Positions 34,642 through 43,813 of a stretch of 64,000 nt of DNA are shown here, in pieces; positions within the stretch are counted from its first letter, which is position 1; the number at the start of each line of letters is the position of its first letter. The notes beneath the pieces are model-generated. The model worked only from the letters and a program-made list of their open reading frames with translations. It was not told the DNA's origin and searched no databases. Location: the NCBI GenBank assembly GCA_003150615.1, contig QALN01000003.1, positions 62,001-126,000 of the forward strand, given 5' to 3'. Position numbers and translations under genes: made by a program. Origin of the DNA: Flavobacteriales bacterium. GTDB lineage: Bacteria > Bacteroidota > Bacteroidia > Flavobacteriales > UBA1820.

Positions 34642-35637
34642 ATGATTATGAAAAAGGTGCGTTTCGCCACGATAGGGACTTCGGCCATAACGGAACTGTT
34701 TCTAAAAGGAGCTGTTCTGGAACCGCGTTTCGAATATGCCGGAGCATATTCCAGAGATGCCGGCAATGCTCTTCGTTTCGCACGGGAGCATGGGGCCGGC
34801 AGGCATTTCTCGTCGCTGGAGGAGCTGGCGGCGTGTGAGGATGTCGATGCGGTGTACGTCGCTTCGCCGAATTCCCTGCATTTCGGACATACGATGGCTA
34901 TGCTCGAAGGCGGAAAACATGTGCTGTGTGAGAAGGCTTTCGCCTCGAATGCGCGCCAGGTTGATGTCATGTGCCGCACTGCACGTGAAAGAGGCCTTGC
35001 CCTTATGGAGGCCATGAAGACCACGCATTCGCCTACGTTCGCCCGTGTGGCGGAAAACCTGCCGAAGATAGGGCGAGTGAGGCGTTATTTCGCTTCGTAT
35101 TGCCAGTATTCGTCGCGTTACGACCGTTTCAAGAACGGCGATGTAGCCAATGCTTTCCGTGCGGAGTTTTCTAACGGTTCGCTGATGGATATCGGCGTTT
35201 ACGGGGTATATCCTATGGTGGCGCTTTTCGGCCGGCCGCAGTCCGTGCTCTCGGATGCGGTGCTGCTGCATACGGGGGTAGACGGGCAGGGTACGCTCGT
35301 GTGCCGTTACGATGGTATGGATGCCGTGGTGGTGCATTCAAAAATTGCGGATTCGTCCCTGCCCTCGGAGATACAGGGAGAAAACGGGCGTATTGTCATA
35401 GACCGTATAAATGCCATAGACAGCGCCCGGATAATATTCCGCGACGGTACGCAGGAAGATATTTCCGCTCCGCATGAACGTTACGATATGGTTTACGAGT
35501 TGTCAGCGTTCATAGGTATGATAGAGCGCGGAGAGGTGTCGCATGGTGTAAATTCGCATGAAAATTCACTGGCTGTGATGGAAGTGATGGACCGGGCCAG
35601 AAAACAAAACGGCATCGTTTACCCGGCGGATCATTAG
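34642..35637 (+). CDS. Gfo/Idh/MocA family oxidoreductase
   Basis: The 331-residue protein has an N-terminal Rossmann domain (about 1-120) whose glycine motif is degenerate (FATIGTSAITELFL instead of GxGxxG), the conserved segment DAVYVASPNSLHF, and the EKP-type motif in modified form (CEKAFASNARQ). The C-terminal domain contains GSLMDIGVYGVYPMVALFG, with the family's characteristic aspartate. It probably acts on a sugar or inositol derivative with NAD(P). A second in-frame ATG lies two codons downstream (34648). A long palindrome follows the stop. Confidence 0.88.
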   Translation: MIMKKVRFATIGTSAITELFLKGAVLEPRFEYAGAYSRDAGNALRFAREHGAGRHFSSLEELAACEDVDAVYVASPNSLHFGHTMAMLEGGKHVLCEKAFASNARQVDVMCRTARERGLALMEAMKTTHSPTFARVAENLPKIGRVRRYFASYCQYSSRYDRFKNGDVANAFRAEFSNGSLMDIGVYGVYPMVALFGRPQSVLSDAVLLHTGVDGQGTLVCRYDGMDAVVVHSKIADSSLPSEIQGENGRIVIDRINAIDSARIIFRDGTQEDISAPHERYDMVYELSAFIGMIERGEVSHGVNSHENSLAVMEVMDRARKQNGIVYPADH

Positions 35638-35643
35638 TATTTA

Positions 35644-35704
35644 CAACCTTTAAAACGCGGCGCAGTCGGGGCTTTGCCCCGACTGCGCCGCGTTTTAAAG
35701 GTTG
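35644..35704. terminator. long palindromic terminator between convergent genes
   Basis: Perfect 29-bp arms (35644-35672 and 35676-35704) flank a 3-nt loop. The GC-rich core is bordered by AAAA/TTTT tracts and pairing continues beyond them. It lies between the + strand oxidoreductase and the minus-strand CDGSH gene and can serve both. Confidence 0.8.
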
Positions 35705-35715
35705 AAATCACTGTG

Positions 35716-36474
35716 TCATTTTTTTCTCAGTCCGTCGTCCCAGTTGAACGAAGCATGTGTTCCGTCGCAGAAAGGTTTGTTGGAACTCTGTCCGCAGCGG
35801 CACAGCGTCACGCGGTTGCGTATCCTGTATGTGCGCCCGTCTTCCGTGTCTATGCGTATGCCTCCGCGCACCCACAGAGGTCCGCTGGCGTTTATCGGGT
35901 CGTCCTCTATCAATCCGAGCGAAGGCTCGTAATTTTTTTCTATGATTTTGCCGGTTGCGTTGTCCCGTATCACCAGGCGTCCGGCAGGGCAATTGTGCGC
36001 TTCGTGCTCTATTATCTTTTGCGCTTCGGGAGAATCCGTATCGAGTACCAGGTTCCAGATACGTCCGTACGCGTCGCAAAAGCGAGCGAAAGCGCAGTAT
36101 TTTTCATTGTCGTACAGGGTTATACGGGGGCCTTCGTATTTTTTTGCCCCTTCGAGTATTGGTTCTGGCGCGGCCGTGAGTTGAGGATCCCAGTCGTGTT
36201 TTTCGTGAGAACCGTCGCAATAGGGTTTGTGGCGGGAACCTCCGCAGCGGCACAGGGCGGTAGGTTGTTCTTGTGTGGAAAACTCATCGCCTTGTTCGTA
36301 ACTCCACGAAGCTCCCTGTTCGTTGCGCCGGATGTATTGCTGGGATGTTTCCGGACTTCCGAATACCAGGTAAGGGCCATCCTGGACGATAGTAATGTGA
36401 AATTTTTCCGGGGCTGCCTCCGAGCCGGCCTCCGTTTGCGGTTTTAGTTTTTCCATAACGATATTTTTTTGCAT
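35716..36474 (-). CDS. double CDGSH iron-sulfur domain protein
   Basis: The 252-residue protein contains two CDGSH zinc-finger-like motifs that bind [2Fe-2S] clusters through three Cys and one His: CRCGGSRHKPYCDGSH (about residue 94) and CRCGQSSNKPFCDGTH near the C terminus. Between them lies a domain with CAFARFCDAYGRIWN and AHNCPAGRLVI, possibly an additional metal or redox site. Soluble bacterial CDGSH proteins are thought to take part in Fe-S or redox homeostasis. No signal peptide is seen. A second possible start lies at the methionine at residue 7. Confidence 0.88.
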   Translation of the reverse strand: MQKNIVMEKLKPQTEAGSEAAPEKFHITIVQDGPYLVFGSPETSQQYIRRNEQGASWSYEQGDEFSTQEQPTALCRCGGSRHKPYCDGSHEKHDWDPQLTAAPEPILEGAKKYEGPRITLYDNEKYCAFARFCDAYGRIWNLVLDTDSPEAQKIIEHEAHNCPAGRLVIRDNATGKIIEKNYEPSLGLIEDDPINASGPLWVRGGIRIDTEDGRTYRIRNRVTLCRCGQSSNKPFCDGTHASFNWDDGLRKK

Positions 36475-36516
36475 ATGATTGAGTTGTCCTGCGTAATTTA
36501 CAAATTATTATTTTTT

Positions 36517-36538
36517 ATCTTTGTCGGATGACAAAGAT
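36517..36538. repeat. inverted repeat overlapping a TATCTTTG motif
   Basis: Arms ATCTTTGTC and GACAAAGAT (9 bp, 4-nt loop) lie in the spacer between the divergent CDGSH and methyltransferase genes and are followed by TTTT. The motif TATCTTTG at 36516-36523 resembles a -7 box. It could be an operator, a promoter element or a weak terminator; I cannot decide. Confidence 0.35.
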
Positions 36539-36723
36539 TTTTAAATCGGATTCCGCTTTATAGGCAACCTGTGCTTCAGGCACGGATTGTCTTCAATTTA
36601 CCGTTTCCCAGATTTCTTCTCCGGGAGTATTTTCCATTATTATAACATTTTAAGTTTAACCTGCATATACGGCGCAAACATAGTGTTGCCCGGTCTTATG
36701 CGTATTCAAAATATATCAAGACA

Positions 36724-37497
36724 ATGAGTAACGAAAATAAAAACATCCACGATTTCGACCTTAATTTAATCTGCGACTTCTTTTCCAACATGGAACGGCA
36801 AGGCCCCGGAAGTCCCGAAGCAACGCTCAAGGCATTGAGTTTTATAGACAACCTATCCGGCGGATCCCTCATCGCGGATATAGGCTGCGGGACAGGTGGT
36901 CAGACAATGGTACTGGCACGGAATACACCCGGACAGATTACCGGCCTCGACCTTTTCCCAGGATTTATCGACATATTCAACCGCAACGCAAAGCATCTGG
37001 GCTTGCATGATAGGGTCGGGGGTATCGTAGGTTCTATGGACAGCCTGCCTTTCGAAAAGAACTCGTTAGACCTGATATGGTCCGAAGGGGCTATATACAA
37101 TATAGGTTTCGAGCGGGGACTGAACGAATGGCGCGAATACCTCAAAACAGGAGGATACATTGCCGTGACCGAAAGTTCATGGTTTACAGACGAACGTCCT
37201 GGAGAGATCCACGATTTTTGGATGGATGCATATCCGGAAATAAACACTATTCCCAACCAGGTGGCAAGTATTCACAAAGCGGGATATCTGCCCGTAGCCT
37301 CGTTCATCCTGCCTGAAAATTGCTGGACCGAGCATTATTTCACCCCTAAGATTGCCGCAAAGGATATTTTTCTCCGCAAATACGCAGGAAACAAAACAGC
37401 CGAAGAATTCGCCCGTCTTCAATCCGTCGAAGAAGAACTTTACGGAAAGTATAAAGACTTCTACGGCTACACATTCTTCATCGCAAAAAAAAGATAA
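36724..37497 (+). CDS. class I SAM-dependent methyltransferase
   Basis: The 257-residue protein has the SAM-binding motif [16 protein letters not shown], motif II around [14 protein letters not shown], and a later [20 protein letters not shown] segment. It is a stand-alone methyltransferase of a type common in gut Bacteroidales; the substrate cannot be inferred. Codon use looks richer in C-ending codons than in the neighbouring genes. It is followed by a convergent MarR-type regulator gene, which might be functionally linked. Confidence 0.88.
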   Translation: MSNENKNIHDFDLNLICDFFSNMERQGPGSPEATLKALSFIDNLSGGSLIADIGCGTGGQTMVLARNTPGQITGLDLFPGFIDIFNRNAKHLGLHDRVGGIVGSMDSLPFEKNSLDLIWSEGAIYNIGFERGLNEWREYLKTGGYIAVTESSWFTDERPGEIHDFWMDAYPEINTIPNQVASIHKAGYLPVASFILPENCWTEHYFTPKIAAKDIFLRKYAGNKTAEEFARLQSVEEELYGKYKDFYGYTFFIAKKR

Positions 37498-37544
37498 AGC
37501 TGTGAATATTTAAGCTATTGTATTGTCAAGCGACATGTTTCCGG

Positions 37545-37594
37545 AAAAAATTCCCGTCGCTCCCGAAGCGGATATGCCTCAGGCTCGACGGGAA
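37545..37594 (-). terminator. terminator of the MarR-family gene
   Basis: On the minus strand perfect 9-bp arms TTCCCGTCG/CGACGGGAA (37594-37551) enclose a partly paired loop and are followed by six T. It lies 26 bp after the MarR stop. Confidence 0.7.
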
Positions 37595-37620
37595 CCGGAA
37601 CATCCTTGTTTTCAGGATTT

Positions 37621-38088
37621 TTACACGACAGCCCCCTGCGAGTCCGAACGCACTGTATCGAGAATAACGTTCAGATTGCGCGCCTTCTCTTCCGAGCCCA
37701 TCATACCGTTTATGAAATCGTCAATCCTGGGTTCTATCCCGTACAGCAGGTCTAGCCCTTCTTCCGTGATGCGGATATCGACTTTGCGGCGGTTGCCTGG
37801 ACAAAGTTCGCGTGTTACCAGACCTTTGAGCAACAGCTTGTCCACAAGACGTGTCGCATTGGACATCTTGTCTATCATCCGGGAAGATACCGAAGAGAGC
37901 GTACACGGAGCAGGATGGGCCTCGCGCAATATCCTCAGTACGTTGTACTGTTGTTCGGAAAGGCCGTAAGGTTTAAGGATGTGCATAAATCCGGCGGAGA
38001 AACATCCGGTGGTATATACCAGATTGACATAAGCCGCTTCGGCCTCTGATTTCCGTTCTTCGGAAATGAAAATTTTTTTTGTTTCCAT
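37621..38088 (-). CDS. MarR family transcriptional regulator
   Basis: The 155-residue protein has a winged helix-turn-helix at about residues 50-115, with LSEQQYNVLRILREAHP, LSSVSSRMIDKMSNATRLVDKLLLKGLVTREL and the wing NRRKVDIRITEEG. MarR proteins usually bind palindromes near their own gene and respond to small phenolic ligands or oxidation. It is divergent from the alpha/beta hydrolase gene, separated by 184 bp, so that spacer is the likely regulatory target. Confidence 0.9.
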   Translation of the reverse strand: METKKIFISEERKSEAEAAYVNLVYTTGCFSAGFMHILKPYGLSEQQYNVLRILREAHPAPCTLSSVSSRMIDKMSNATRLVDKLLLKGLVTRELCPGNRRKVDIRITEEGLDLLYGIEPRIDDFINGMMGSEEKARNLNVILDTVRSDSQGAVV

Positions 38089-38272
38089 TTTTTTGTCTTT
38101 AGGTTTTATATTTGATTAGCTTTGGGGTTAAACAAATATACTCAAAAAATTCATATACTGAAACGGCATTGCAGGCATTATTAGTATAAAAAAATGAAAA
38201 ACAACACCTTAGCCGTGATTTATAGCGCATTACCGTTTTTTGTCATGCGCAACGGGACAATGTTCAACCAAT

Positions 38273-39052
38273 ATGGAACGACAGATTCTTAACTCAAAGG
38301 TAACGGGAAGCGGACAACCCCTGGTAGTCCTGCACGGGCTTTTCGGATTGCTGGACAACTGGAACACGCTGGCCGGAATGTGGGCCGGACAAGGCATGGA
38401 AGTACATCTTCTGGACATGCGCGGACACGGCCGCAGCTTTCACAGCCCGAATATGGGGTTGGAAGACATGGCAGGTGACGTGATTGAATATCTGCGCGCC
38501 AACGGACTCGGCAGGACATCGGTTCTCGGACATTCTATGGGCGGGAAAGTAGCCATGCTGCTCGCCTGCGAATACCCACAGGCAGTAACCAGGCTCATAG
38601 TGGCCGATATAGCCCCCAAAGCATACCCGGTGCATCATGCGCACATAATAGAAGCATTAACCGAAACAGAAAAAGCCGTTCCTTCATCGCGCGGTGCGGC
38701 AGACGAAATAATGTCCGGATATATCCCGGACCCTACCGTCAGGGGATTCCTTCTCAAAAGCCTTTACAGACGCGAAGACGGCACATATGCATTCCGTTTC
38801 GACGTAAAAAACATAGGCGGCAATCTGCCAGCGCTCGGCCAAGCATTGCCGCATAACTGCTCATACGACAATCCGGCGTTATTCATACGCGGAGCTCTCT
38901 CGCGCTACATACTGCCCGAAGATTTTTCAGGGATAAAAGCGCATTTCCCACAAGCGTCCCTGGTCACGATCGAAGGAGCCAGACACTGGTTGCATGCCGA
39001 AAAAAAGGACGAGTTTTTTGCCGTCACCACACGGTTTCTCCTCGGCACATAA
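38273..39052 (+). CDS. alpha/beta hydrolase (YbfF-like)
   Basis: The 259-residue protein (from the ATG at 38273; a TTG 33 bp upstream is less likely) has the oxyanion motif VVLHGLFGLLDNWNTLAG, the nucleophile elbow GHSMGGKVAM and the catalytic histidine in EGARHWLHAE. The pattern is close to YbfF-type esterases. The natural substrate is unknown. It is divergent from the MarR-type gene and may be its target. Confidence 0.9.
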   Translation: MERQILNSKVTGSGQPLVVLHGLFGLLDNWNTLAGMWAGQGMEVHLLDMRGHGRSFHSPNMGLEDMAGDVIEYLRANGLGRTSVLGHSMGGKVAMLLACEYPQAVTRLIVADIAPKAYPVHHAHIIEALTETEKAVPSSRGAADEIMSGYIPDPTVRGFLLKSLYRREDGTYAFRFDVKNIGGNLPALGQALPHNCSYDNPALFIRGALSRYILPEDFSGIKAHFPQASLVTIEGARHWLHAEKKDEFFAVTTRFLLGT

Positions 39053-39172
39053 GCGTTTAAAAGAACTATATACACTCAACCTTATTGATTGTCAACCTGC
39101 CACGCTCACAGACCGTTTGACACCTAACTCCATTGTTATTTCCATTCCGATGCGGTCATAGACCGTTAGTGT

Positions 39173-39712
39173 TTATTTCCGTTCAGCCGGGAGCACACGG
39201 CCGGCTAGGGCCGCCATGGCATTTTCAAAACGCTCGTCACCTTCACCGCTTATCACCGCGAAAGGCAACCTGCGGACGGCGAGAGCCTCTTCAAACATGG
39301 CGAATATACCCTCGCGCCCCACAGGCATATCGCGTGCAGGGTCGTCCTCCCACTCTATATCGGGAGCGCACAAAAGATACATGTCGTATTTCATGGAAGA
39401 CACTATTCCGTCCAGACCTTCCGGCTCGCGGCCGTAATACCACATGCTGTACACGGCAGAGGCCAGCGGATTGCTGTCTATGAATATATAGTCCGGGTTT
39501 TGTGCGGCAGCGCCGGCCTCGGCGGCTATCTGTCCGCGCACTATCGGCATCACATCATCCAGAGTAAGGTTGCGTCCCTGTTCGGAACGCACCCGTATCG
39601 AATACGGGCGGCTGTATTCCGGCACGTACACACCGCCCAAACGATCCGCCAGCGCACGCGCCAGCGTAGTTTTTCCCGTGCATTCGGGCCCGATGAGGAC
39701 TATTTTTTTCAT
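39173..39712 (-). CDS. NadR-type ribosylnicotinamide kinase
   Basis: The 179-residue P-loop protein begins KKIVLIGPECTGKTTLARAL (Walker A) and contains VPEYSRPYSIR and YIFIDSNPLASAVYSMWYYG, matching the kinase domain of NadR (AAA_28). It lacks the nucleotidylyltransferase domain of full NadR. Its start overlaps the pnuC stop by 4 bp, which strongly suggests phosphorylation of nicotinamide riboside as it enters through PnuC, trapping it for NAD synthesis. Confidence 0.85.
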   Translation of the reverse strand: MKKIVLIGPECTGKTTLARALADRLGGVYVPEYSRPYSIRVRSEQGRNLTLDDVMPIVRGQIAAEAGAAAQNPDYIFIDSNPLASAVYSMWYYGREPEGLDGIVSSMKYDMYLLCAPDIEWEDDPARDMPVGREGIFAMFEEALAVRRLPFAVISGEGDERFENAMAALAGRVLPAERK

Positions 39713-40353
39713 CTCGTGCCGTCCGGTCGCACCCGTTTTTCAGTCTGCTGTATCCGGTAAAGACGTTTCCACTCGAAATGGGCCGATATGGCCAGTGCCA
39801 GGAATACTAAATACTGTAATGCCGTCACGTTAAGCCCCTTGTAAACATACAGGCCGATGGAGATAACGTCGCATACTATCCAGAAAGCCCAGTTTTCCAA
39901 TTTCTTGCGCGCCATAAGATACATGGCCGAGAATGCAAGCGCGGTAGTCACTGCGTCGAGTACCGGTACTATACTATCGGTGAGATATTCCAAAATGAAA
40001 TAAAAAAGACAGAAGTTGCCCGCCGTAAATCCTACGGTGAACGCCCATGTCTTTTTCCCGAGCAGGGTTATGGGCATTTTTTCATCCCCGCATCTCATAT
40101 GCGCCCATGTGTACCATCCGTAAACACTCATCGCGGTGTAATATATGTTTATCACCGCATCGCCGTACACACCGCCGACGAACAGGATATACACGTACAT
40201 AGCCGTGCTTATTATACCCGTTGGATATACCAGTATGCTGTTGCGGCGGGCATACCACACGCTCATTATGCCGAATACGGCTGCTATGGCTTCAAGTATT
40301 ATGAACAATAGGGAATAGCTTTCGTACGGTTTTAGGAAAATATCGTATAACAT
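39709..40353 (-). CDS. pnuC: nicotinamide riboside transporter PnuC
   Basis: The 214-residue membrane protein has about seven hydrophobic helices. Family motifs are the early WYARRNSILVYPTGIISTAMYVY segment and the YTAMSVYGWYTW segment. PnuC facilitates nicotinamide riboside uptake and works together with a cytoplasmic kinase, which here is the overlapping downstream gene. The 57 bp upstream are too short for a riboswitch of the kind sometimes found before pnu genes, and none is recognisable. Confidence 0.92.
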   Translation of the reverse strand: MLYDIFLKPYESYSLLFIILEAIAAVFGIMSVWYARRNSILVYPTGIISTAMYVYILFVGGVYGDAVINIYYTAMSVYGWYTWAHMRCGDEKMPITLLGKKTWAFTVGFTAGNFCLFYFILEYLTDSIVPVLDAVTTALAFSAMYLMARKKLENWAFWIVCDVISIGLYVYKGLNVTALQYLVFLALAISAHFEWKRLYRIQQTEKRVRPDGTR

Positions 40354-40410
40354 CCTGTAAATTATTTACCGGAGAACAAAATTACGCAATATTTTGTTAG
40401 TCCGTCTTTT

Positions 40411-41175
40411 TTATTTGCCACTCCGTCCGTGCGTACTTGATATGAACTGTGAAATTATGACCGACGCGGCGATGGCGGCGTTGAGGCTCTCGGCCCCATG
40501 TGTGCGTCCGAAACGCGGTATGGTTATTTTTTCGGAAACGACGGCTTCGACAGCCGGGCTTATGCCGTTGGCTTCGTTGCCTATCACGATGACTCCTTCG
40601 GGTTTCAGATTCGCACGGTATATGTCCGAGCCTTCAAGAAAAGCTCCGTACACTTTCAGCGGACACCGGGCGAGAGTTTCGGCCAGATCCGTGTAATGCA
40701 CTCTCACACGTGCTATTGAACCCATTGTCGATTGTACGGTTTTTGGATTGTACAGGTCGACGGTGGACTTCGAGCATAGTATGTCCTCCACGCCGAACCA
40801 GTCGGCAAGACGGACTATGGTGCCAAGATTGCCGGGGTCGCGGATGTCGTCGAGGGCTATCACGAGTTGCCCCTCCTTGAATGCGAAATGCCCGTGGTTC
40901 GGAATGCGGCATACGGCCAACAAGCCTTCAGGGGTGGTTTGTGAGCTTATCCGGCGCATGTCTTCGGGGCTTATTTCTTCCGTCCTGCCGGGCGCTATGG
41001 ATGACGCCAGAGCGTGAAATTCCGGTACGGCGTACAGTTCTTCGATGGTTATAAATGCGGAGAGGCTAATTTCTTTTACCGATTTTATACCTTCTATGGT
41101 AAATAATTGCGATATTTGTCGTGTTTTTTTATCCTTTAAAGAATTAATTTTCTTTATTTTACCTCGACTAAGCAT
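40411..41175 (-). CDS. TrmH/SpoU family RNA 2'-O-methyltransferase
   Basis: The 254-residue protein has an N-terminal substrate-binding domain (about 1-95) and a SPOUT domain with LDDIRDPGNLGTIVRLADWFG, GVIVIGNEANGIS and IPRFGRTHGAESLNAAIAASV, which form the trefoil-knot SAM site. It probably methylates a ribose in rRNA or tRNA; the exact site is not clear. It is divergent from tamL, separated by only 18 bp, so the two promoters overlap. Confidence 0.92.
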   Translation of the reverse strand: MLSRGKIKKINSLKDKKTRQISQLFTIEGIKSVKEISLSAFITIEELYAVPEFHALASSIAPGRTEEISPEDMRRISSQTTPEGLLAVCRIPNHGHFAFKEGQLVIALDDIRDPGNLGTIVRLADWFGVEDILCSKSTVDLYNPKTVQSTMGSIARVRVHYTDLAETLARCPLKVYGAFLEGSDIYRANLKPEGVIVIGNEANGISPAVEAVVSEKITIPRFGRTHGAESLNAAIAASVIISQFISSTHGRSGK

Positions 41176-41193
41176 AAGGAACGGAAGATTAGA

Positions 41194-43788
41194 GTGAATC
41201 GTTTGATTAGAAACATTTTAGCAAAGATACGTTTTTATCCCGTATCGGCAGCCGCTTTGATGTGCGGCCTGCTGGTTTCCTGTTCGGCTTATGTGAAAAT
41301 ACCCAAGGGCGAACATCTGGTGACGGCCAACAAGGTGGAAGTGAACGGAAAGAAGCAGATGAACCCTGAATTTTCTCCGTACATAAGGCAGGTTCCGAAT
41401 AAAAAGATGTTCTTTTTCTTTCCGGTGAAGATGAACCTGTACGATATGGCCAGGGAAGACCCGCAGGCAGTGTTCGACGATTGGAAACGGCGCCGTACCG
41501 GGACTGTGAAGCTGTTGGGGGCTCTTTTTTCGCAGAAAGGTATCAACAGGATAGATTCCGTTTATGTAGGTTACAACCGCATGCTGCGCAGTATCGGCGA
41601 GGCCCCGGTTATATACGACCCTTCGATGGCCAAAAGGACGGTTAACAATATAGAAGGTTTCTATTTCGACCGGGGGTATTTCAATGTGAAGGCATCGTCG
41701 AAAGCTGTTTTCGACGGACAGGACGCTACCGTGGAGTATTCGGTGCAGACATCGCGCCCGTATGTGATAGACAGCGTTAATACCGATATAGAAAGTGAAA
41801 CCCTGCGCGAATTGTACGAGCGTACGCGGGATAAGAGCCTTATAAAGAGCGGTGAAATATATACCCGTGCCAACATGGAAGGCGAGATAGCGCGCCTTTC
41901 CGATTATTTCAAACAGAACGGGGTGTACGATTTTATAAACGAGTACATACAAATACAGGTAGATACGAACGGGTACAATAACCGCGCCCAGATATTGCTC
42001 AAAATAGACAATGTGCGCCGGCAGACCAATTCCGGCACTTATTCGGTGCCGTTTCACAAATGGAATGTGAGCCGTATAAACGTGTACACCGATTACCAGT
42101 ACGATAACCAATCGGAACCGTTCACCGATACCGTGACACACAACGGACTTACCATAATAGGCAGGGAAAAGATAAAATACCGTCCCAGGGTAATAAGCGA
42201 CGCCGTGTTCATCCGTCCGGGCGAGGTGTTTTCGTTGTCGGATTATGCGGCCACGTACCGTGCGCTCAGGAACCTGCGACTTTTTTCGACCGTCAGCGTG
42301 ACCATGAATCCCGATTCCCTGGCTCCGGAAAAGGATGTTGTGGCCGACATATACCTTTCCCCGGTAAAGAAATACGCGGCCAATGCCAACGTGGAGGTGT
42401 CGCGCTCGTCGCTTCTGGGTATAGGTACGTCGGTAAATCTTCAGGTGGCCAAGTATAACGCTTTCCGCGGCGGGGAGATATGGAACAATTCGCTGCGTGT
42501 GACGCTCGGAAGTTACAATGCGCCGGACGGCTCGCACGGTTTCCTCAACGCTTACGAGGTGAACCTTACCACTTCGCTCATATTCCCGCGCTTTTTGCTC
42601 CCGTTCAATACTGAAGGCATAGTGCCAAAGCGGTTTTCGCCGAAAACGAGTACTTCGCTGGGCTTCGGTGTGCAGAAAAACGTAGGTCTTGACCGCACGT
42701 ATTTCAACTTTTCGCTCGATTATTCGTGGGATCAGAGCCGTACGGTGCAGCACAAGATAGGACTTATAAAATTCTCGTTCCTGAGCAATACGAACAAATA
42801 CAACTATTTCAACATATTCAACAACAACGAGAGAAACGATGTGGTGGACGATTACCTCGATGCTCATCCTGAGTTGGTGGTAGATAATCCTCCCGATGCC
42901 GGCAAGTACATGTACGACATAGAGCAGATAATGTACAACGACCAGCAGTTCAAATCCGAGTATCCCGACCAGTACCGCGTGATAGCGGACGATATGTACC
43001 AGTACACCCGTTATACGTCGGACTTCGTGATACCTGCCATATCGTACACTTTTACATTCAACAACCAGCGTTACGACAAAACGCGCGATTTCCACTATCT
43101 GCAACTGGAAACGACATTTTCGGGCAACCTTTTCAACGCTTTGTCCGGGGTGTTCAATATGAAGAGCCGCGTGATGCCTACGGGAGAGACGGTACATGAA
43201 GTGTTCGGGGTGCCGTTCGCACAGTTCGCCAAGTTCAATATAAACTACTCGCGGTACTTCAATCTTGGCCGCAACAAGGCCAATGTGCTGGCTTACCGCG
43301 TGTATTTCGGCGTTACGGTTCCTTACGGCAATTCCCAGAGCCAGATACCGTTCTCGGAGACTTATTTCGGCGGCGGCGTCAACTACGAACGCGGATGGAG
43401 GGCTTACGAACTCGGTCCGGGCAGCGTGTCGGACAAGACTCATACGTACAACATAGGTAACCTGAAATTTACAGCCAGTCTGGAATACCGTTTCCCGTTG
43501 TACCGTTCGCTTCACGGGGCCGTTTTCTTCGATACGGGAAATGTGTGGTACACTTCGAGTAAAATGTATTCGGACGAGCGTGGCGTATTTTCATTCGACC
43601 GTTTTTACAAGGAGTTGAGCCTTACTTCCGGTTTGGGGCTGAGGTACGATTTCAAATTTTTCATAGCCCGGCTGGACATGGGCCTGAAGACTGTGGATCC
43701 TTCGCTTCCGGCAGGCCACCGTTGGGCGTTGTTCAAGGACGGTATGGGAGGGGCGGCGTTCCAGTTCGCACTGGCATATCCTTTCTGA
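41194..43788 (+). CDS. tamL: translocation and assembly module lipoprotein TamL
   Basis: The 864-residue protein is an Omp85 (BamA/TamA) family member. It starts at GTG 41194 with a basic n-region and a lipobox LLVSC (Cys at about residue 30), so the N terminus is lipidated, as in Bacteroidota TamL. POTRA-like repeats occupy about residues 40-390, and the 16-strand barrel about 400-864, with the barrel motif region VFFDTGNVW and a terminal aromatic residue (FQFALAYPF). TamL works with TamB in outer-membrane assembly. tamB is not adjacent here, which differs from many relatives. Confidence 0.87.
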   Translation: MNRLIRNILAKIRFYPVSAAALMCGLLVSCSAYVKIPKGEHLVTANKVEVNGKKQMNPEFSPYIRQVPNKKMFFFFPVKMNLYDMAREDPQAVFDDWKRRRTGTVKLLGALFSQKGINRIDSVYVGYNRMLRSIGEAPVIYDPSMAKRTVNNIEGFYFDRGYFNVKASSKAVFDGQDATVEYSVQTSRPYVIDSVNTDIESETLRELYERTRDKSLIKSGEIYTRANMEGEIARLSDYFKQNGVYDFINEYIQIQVDTNGYNNRAQILLKIDNVRRQTNSGTYSVPFHKWNVSRINVYTDYQYDNQSEPFTDTVTHNGLTIIGREKIKYRPRVISDAVFIRPGEVFSLSDYAATYRALRNLRLFSTVSVTMNPDSLAPEKDVVADIYLSPVKKYAANANVEVSRSSLLGIGTSVNLQVAKYNAFRGGEIWNNSLRVTLGSYNAPDGSHGFLNAYEVNLTTSLIFPRFLLPFNTEGIVPKRFSPKTSTSLGFGVQKNVGLDRTYFNFSLDYSWDQSRTVQHKIGLIKFSFLSNTNKYNYFNIFNNNERNDVVDDYLDAHPELVVDNPPDAGKYMYDIEQIMYNDQQFKSEYPDQYRVIADDMYQYTRYTSDFVIPAISYTFTFNNQRYDKTRDFHYLQLETTFSGNLFNALSGVFNMKSRVMPTGETVHEVFGVPFAQFAKFNINYSRYFNLGRNKANVLAYRVYFGVTVPYGNSQSQIPFSETYFGGGVNYERGWRAYELGPGSVSDKTHTYNIGNLKFTASLEYRFPLYRSLHGAVFFDTGNVWYTSSKMYSDERGVFSFDRFYKELSLTSGLGLRYDFKFFIARLDMGLKTVDPSLPAGHRWALFKDGMGGAAFQFALAYPF

Positions 43789-43813
43789 CGATAAAACAAG
43801 AGAGACAGATATA

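Noticed and set aside
40354-40410. Riboswitch upstream of pnuC
   Set aside because: The 57-bp spacer is too short and shows no conserved aptamer-like structure.
41218-43515. Long antisense reading frame of 765 codons opposite tamL
   Set aside because: It is the complement of a well-supported Omp85 gene, has no recognisable motif and arises from the codon bias of the sense strand.
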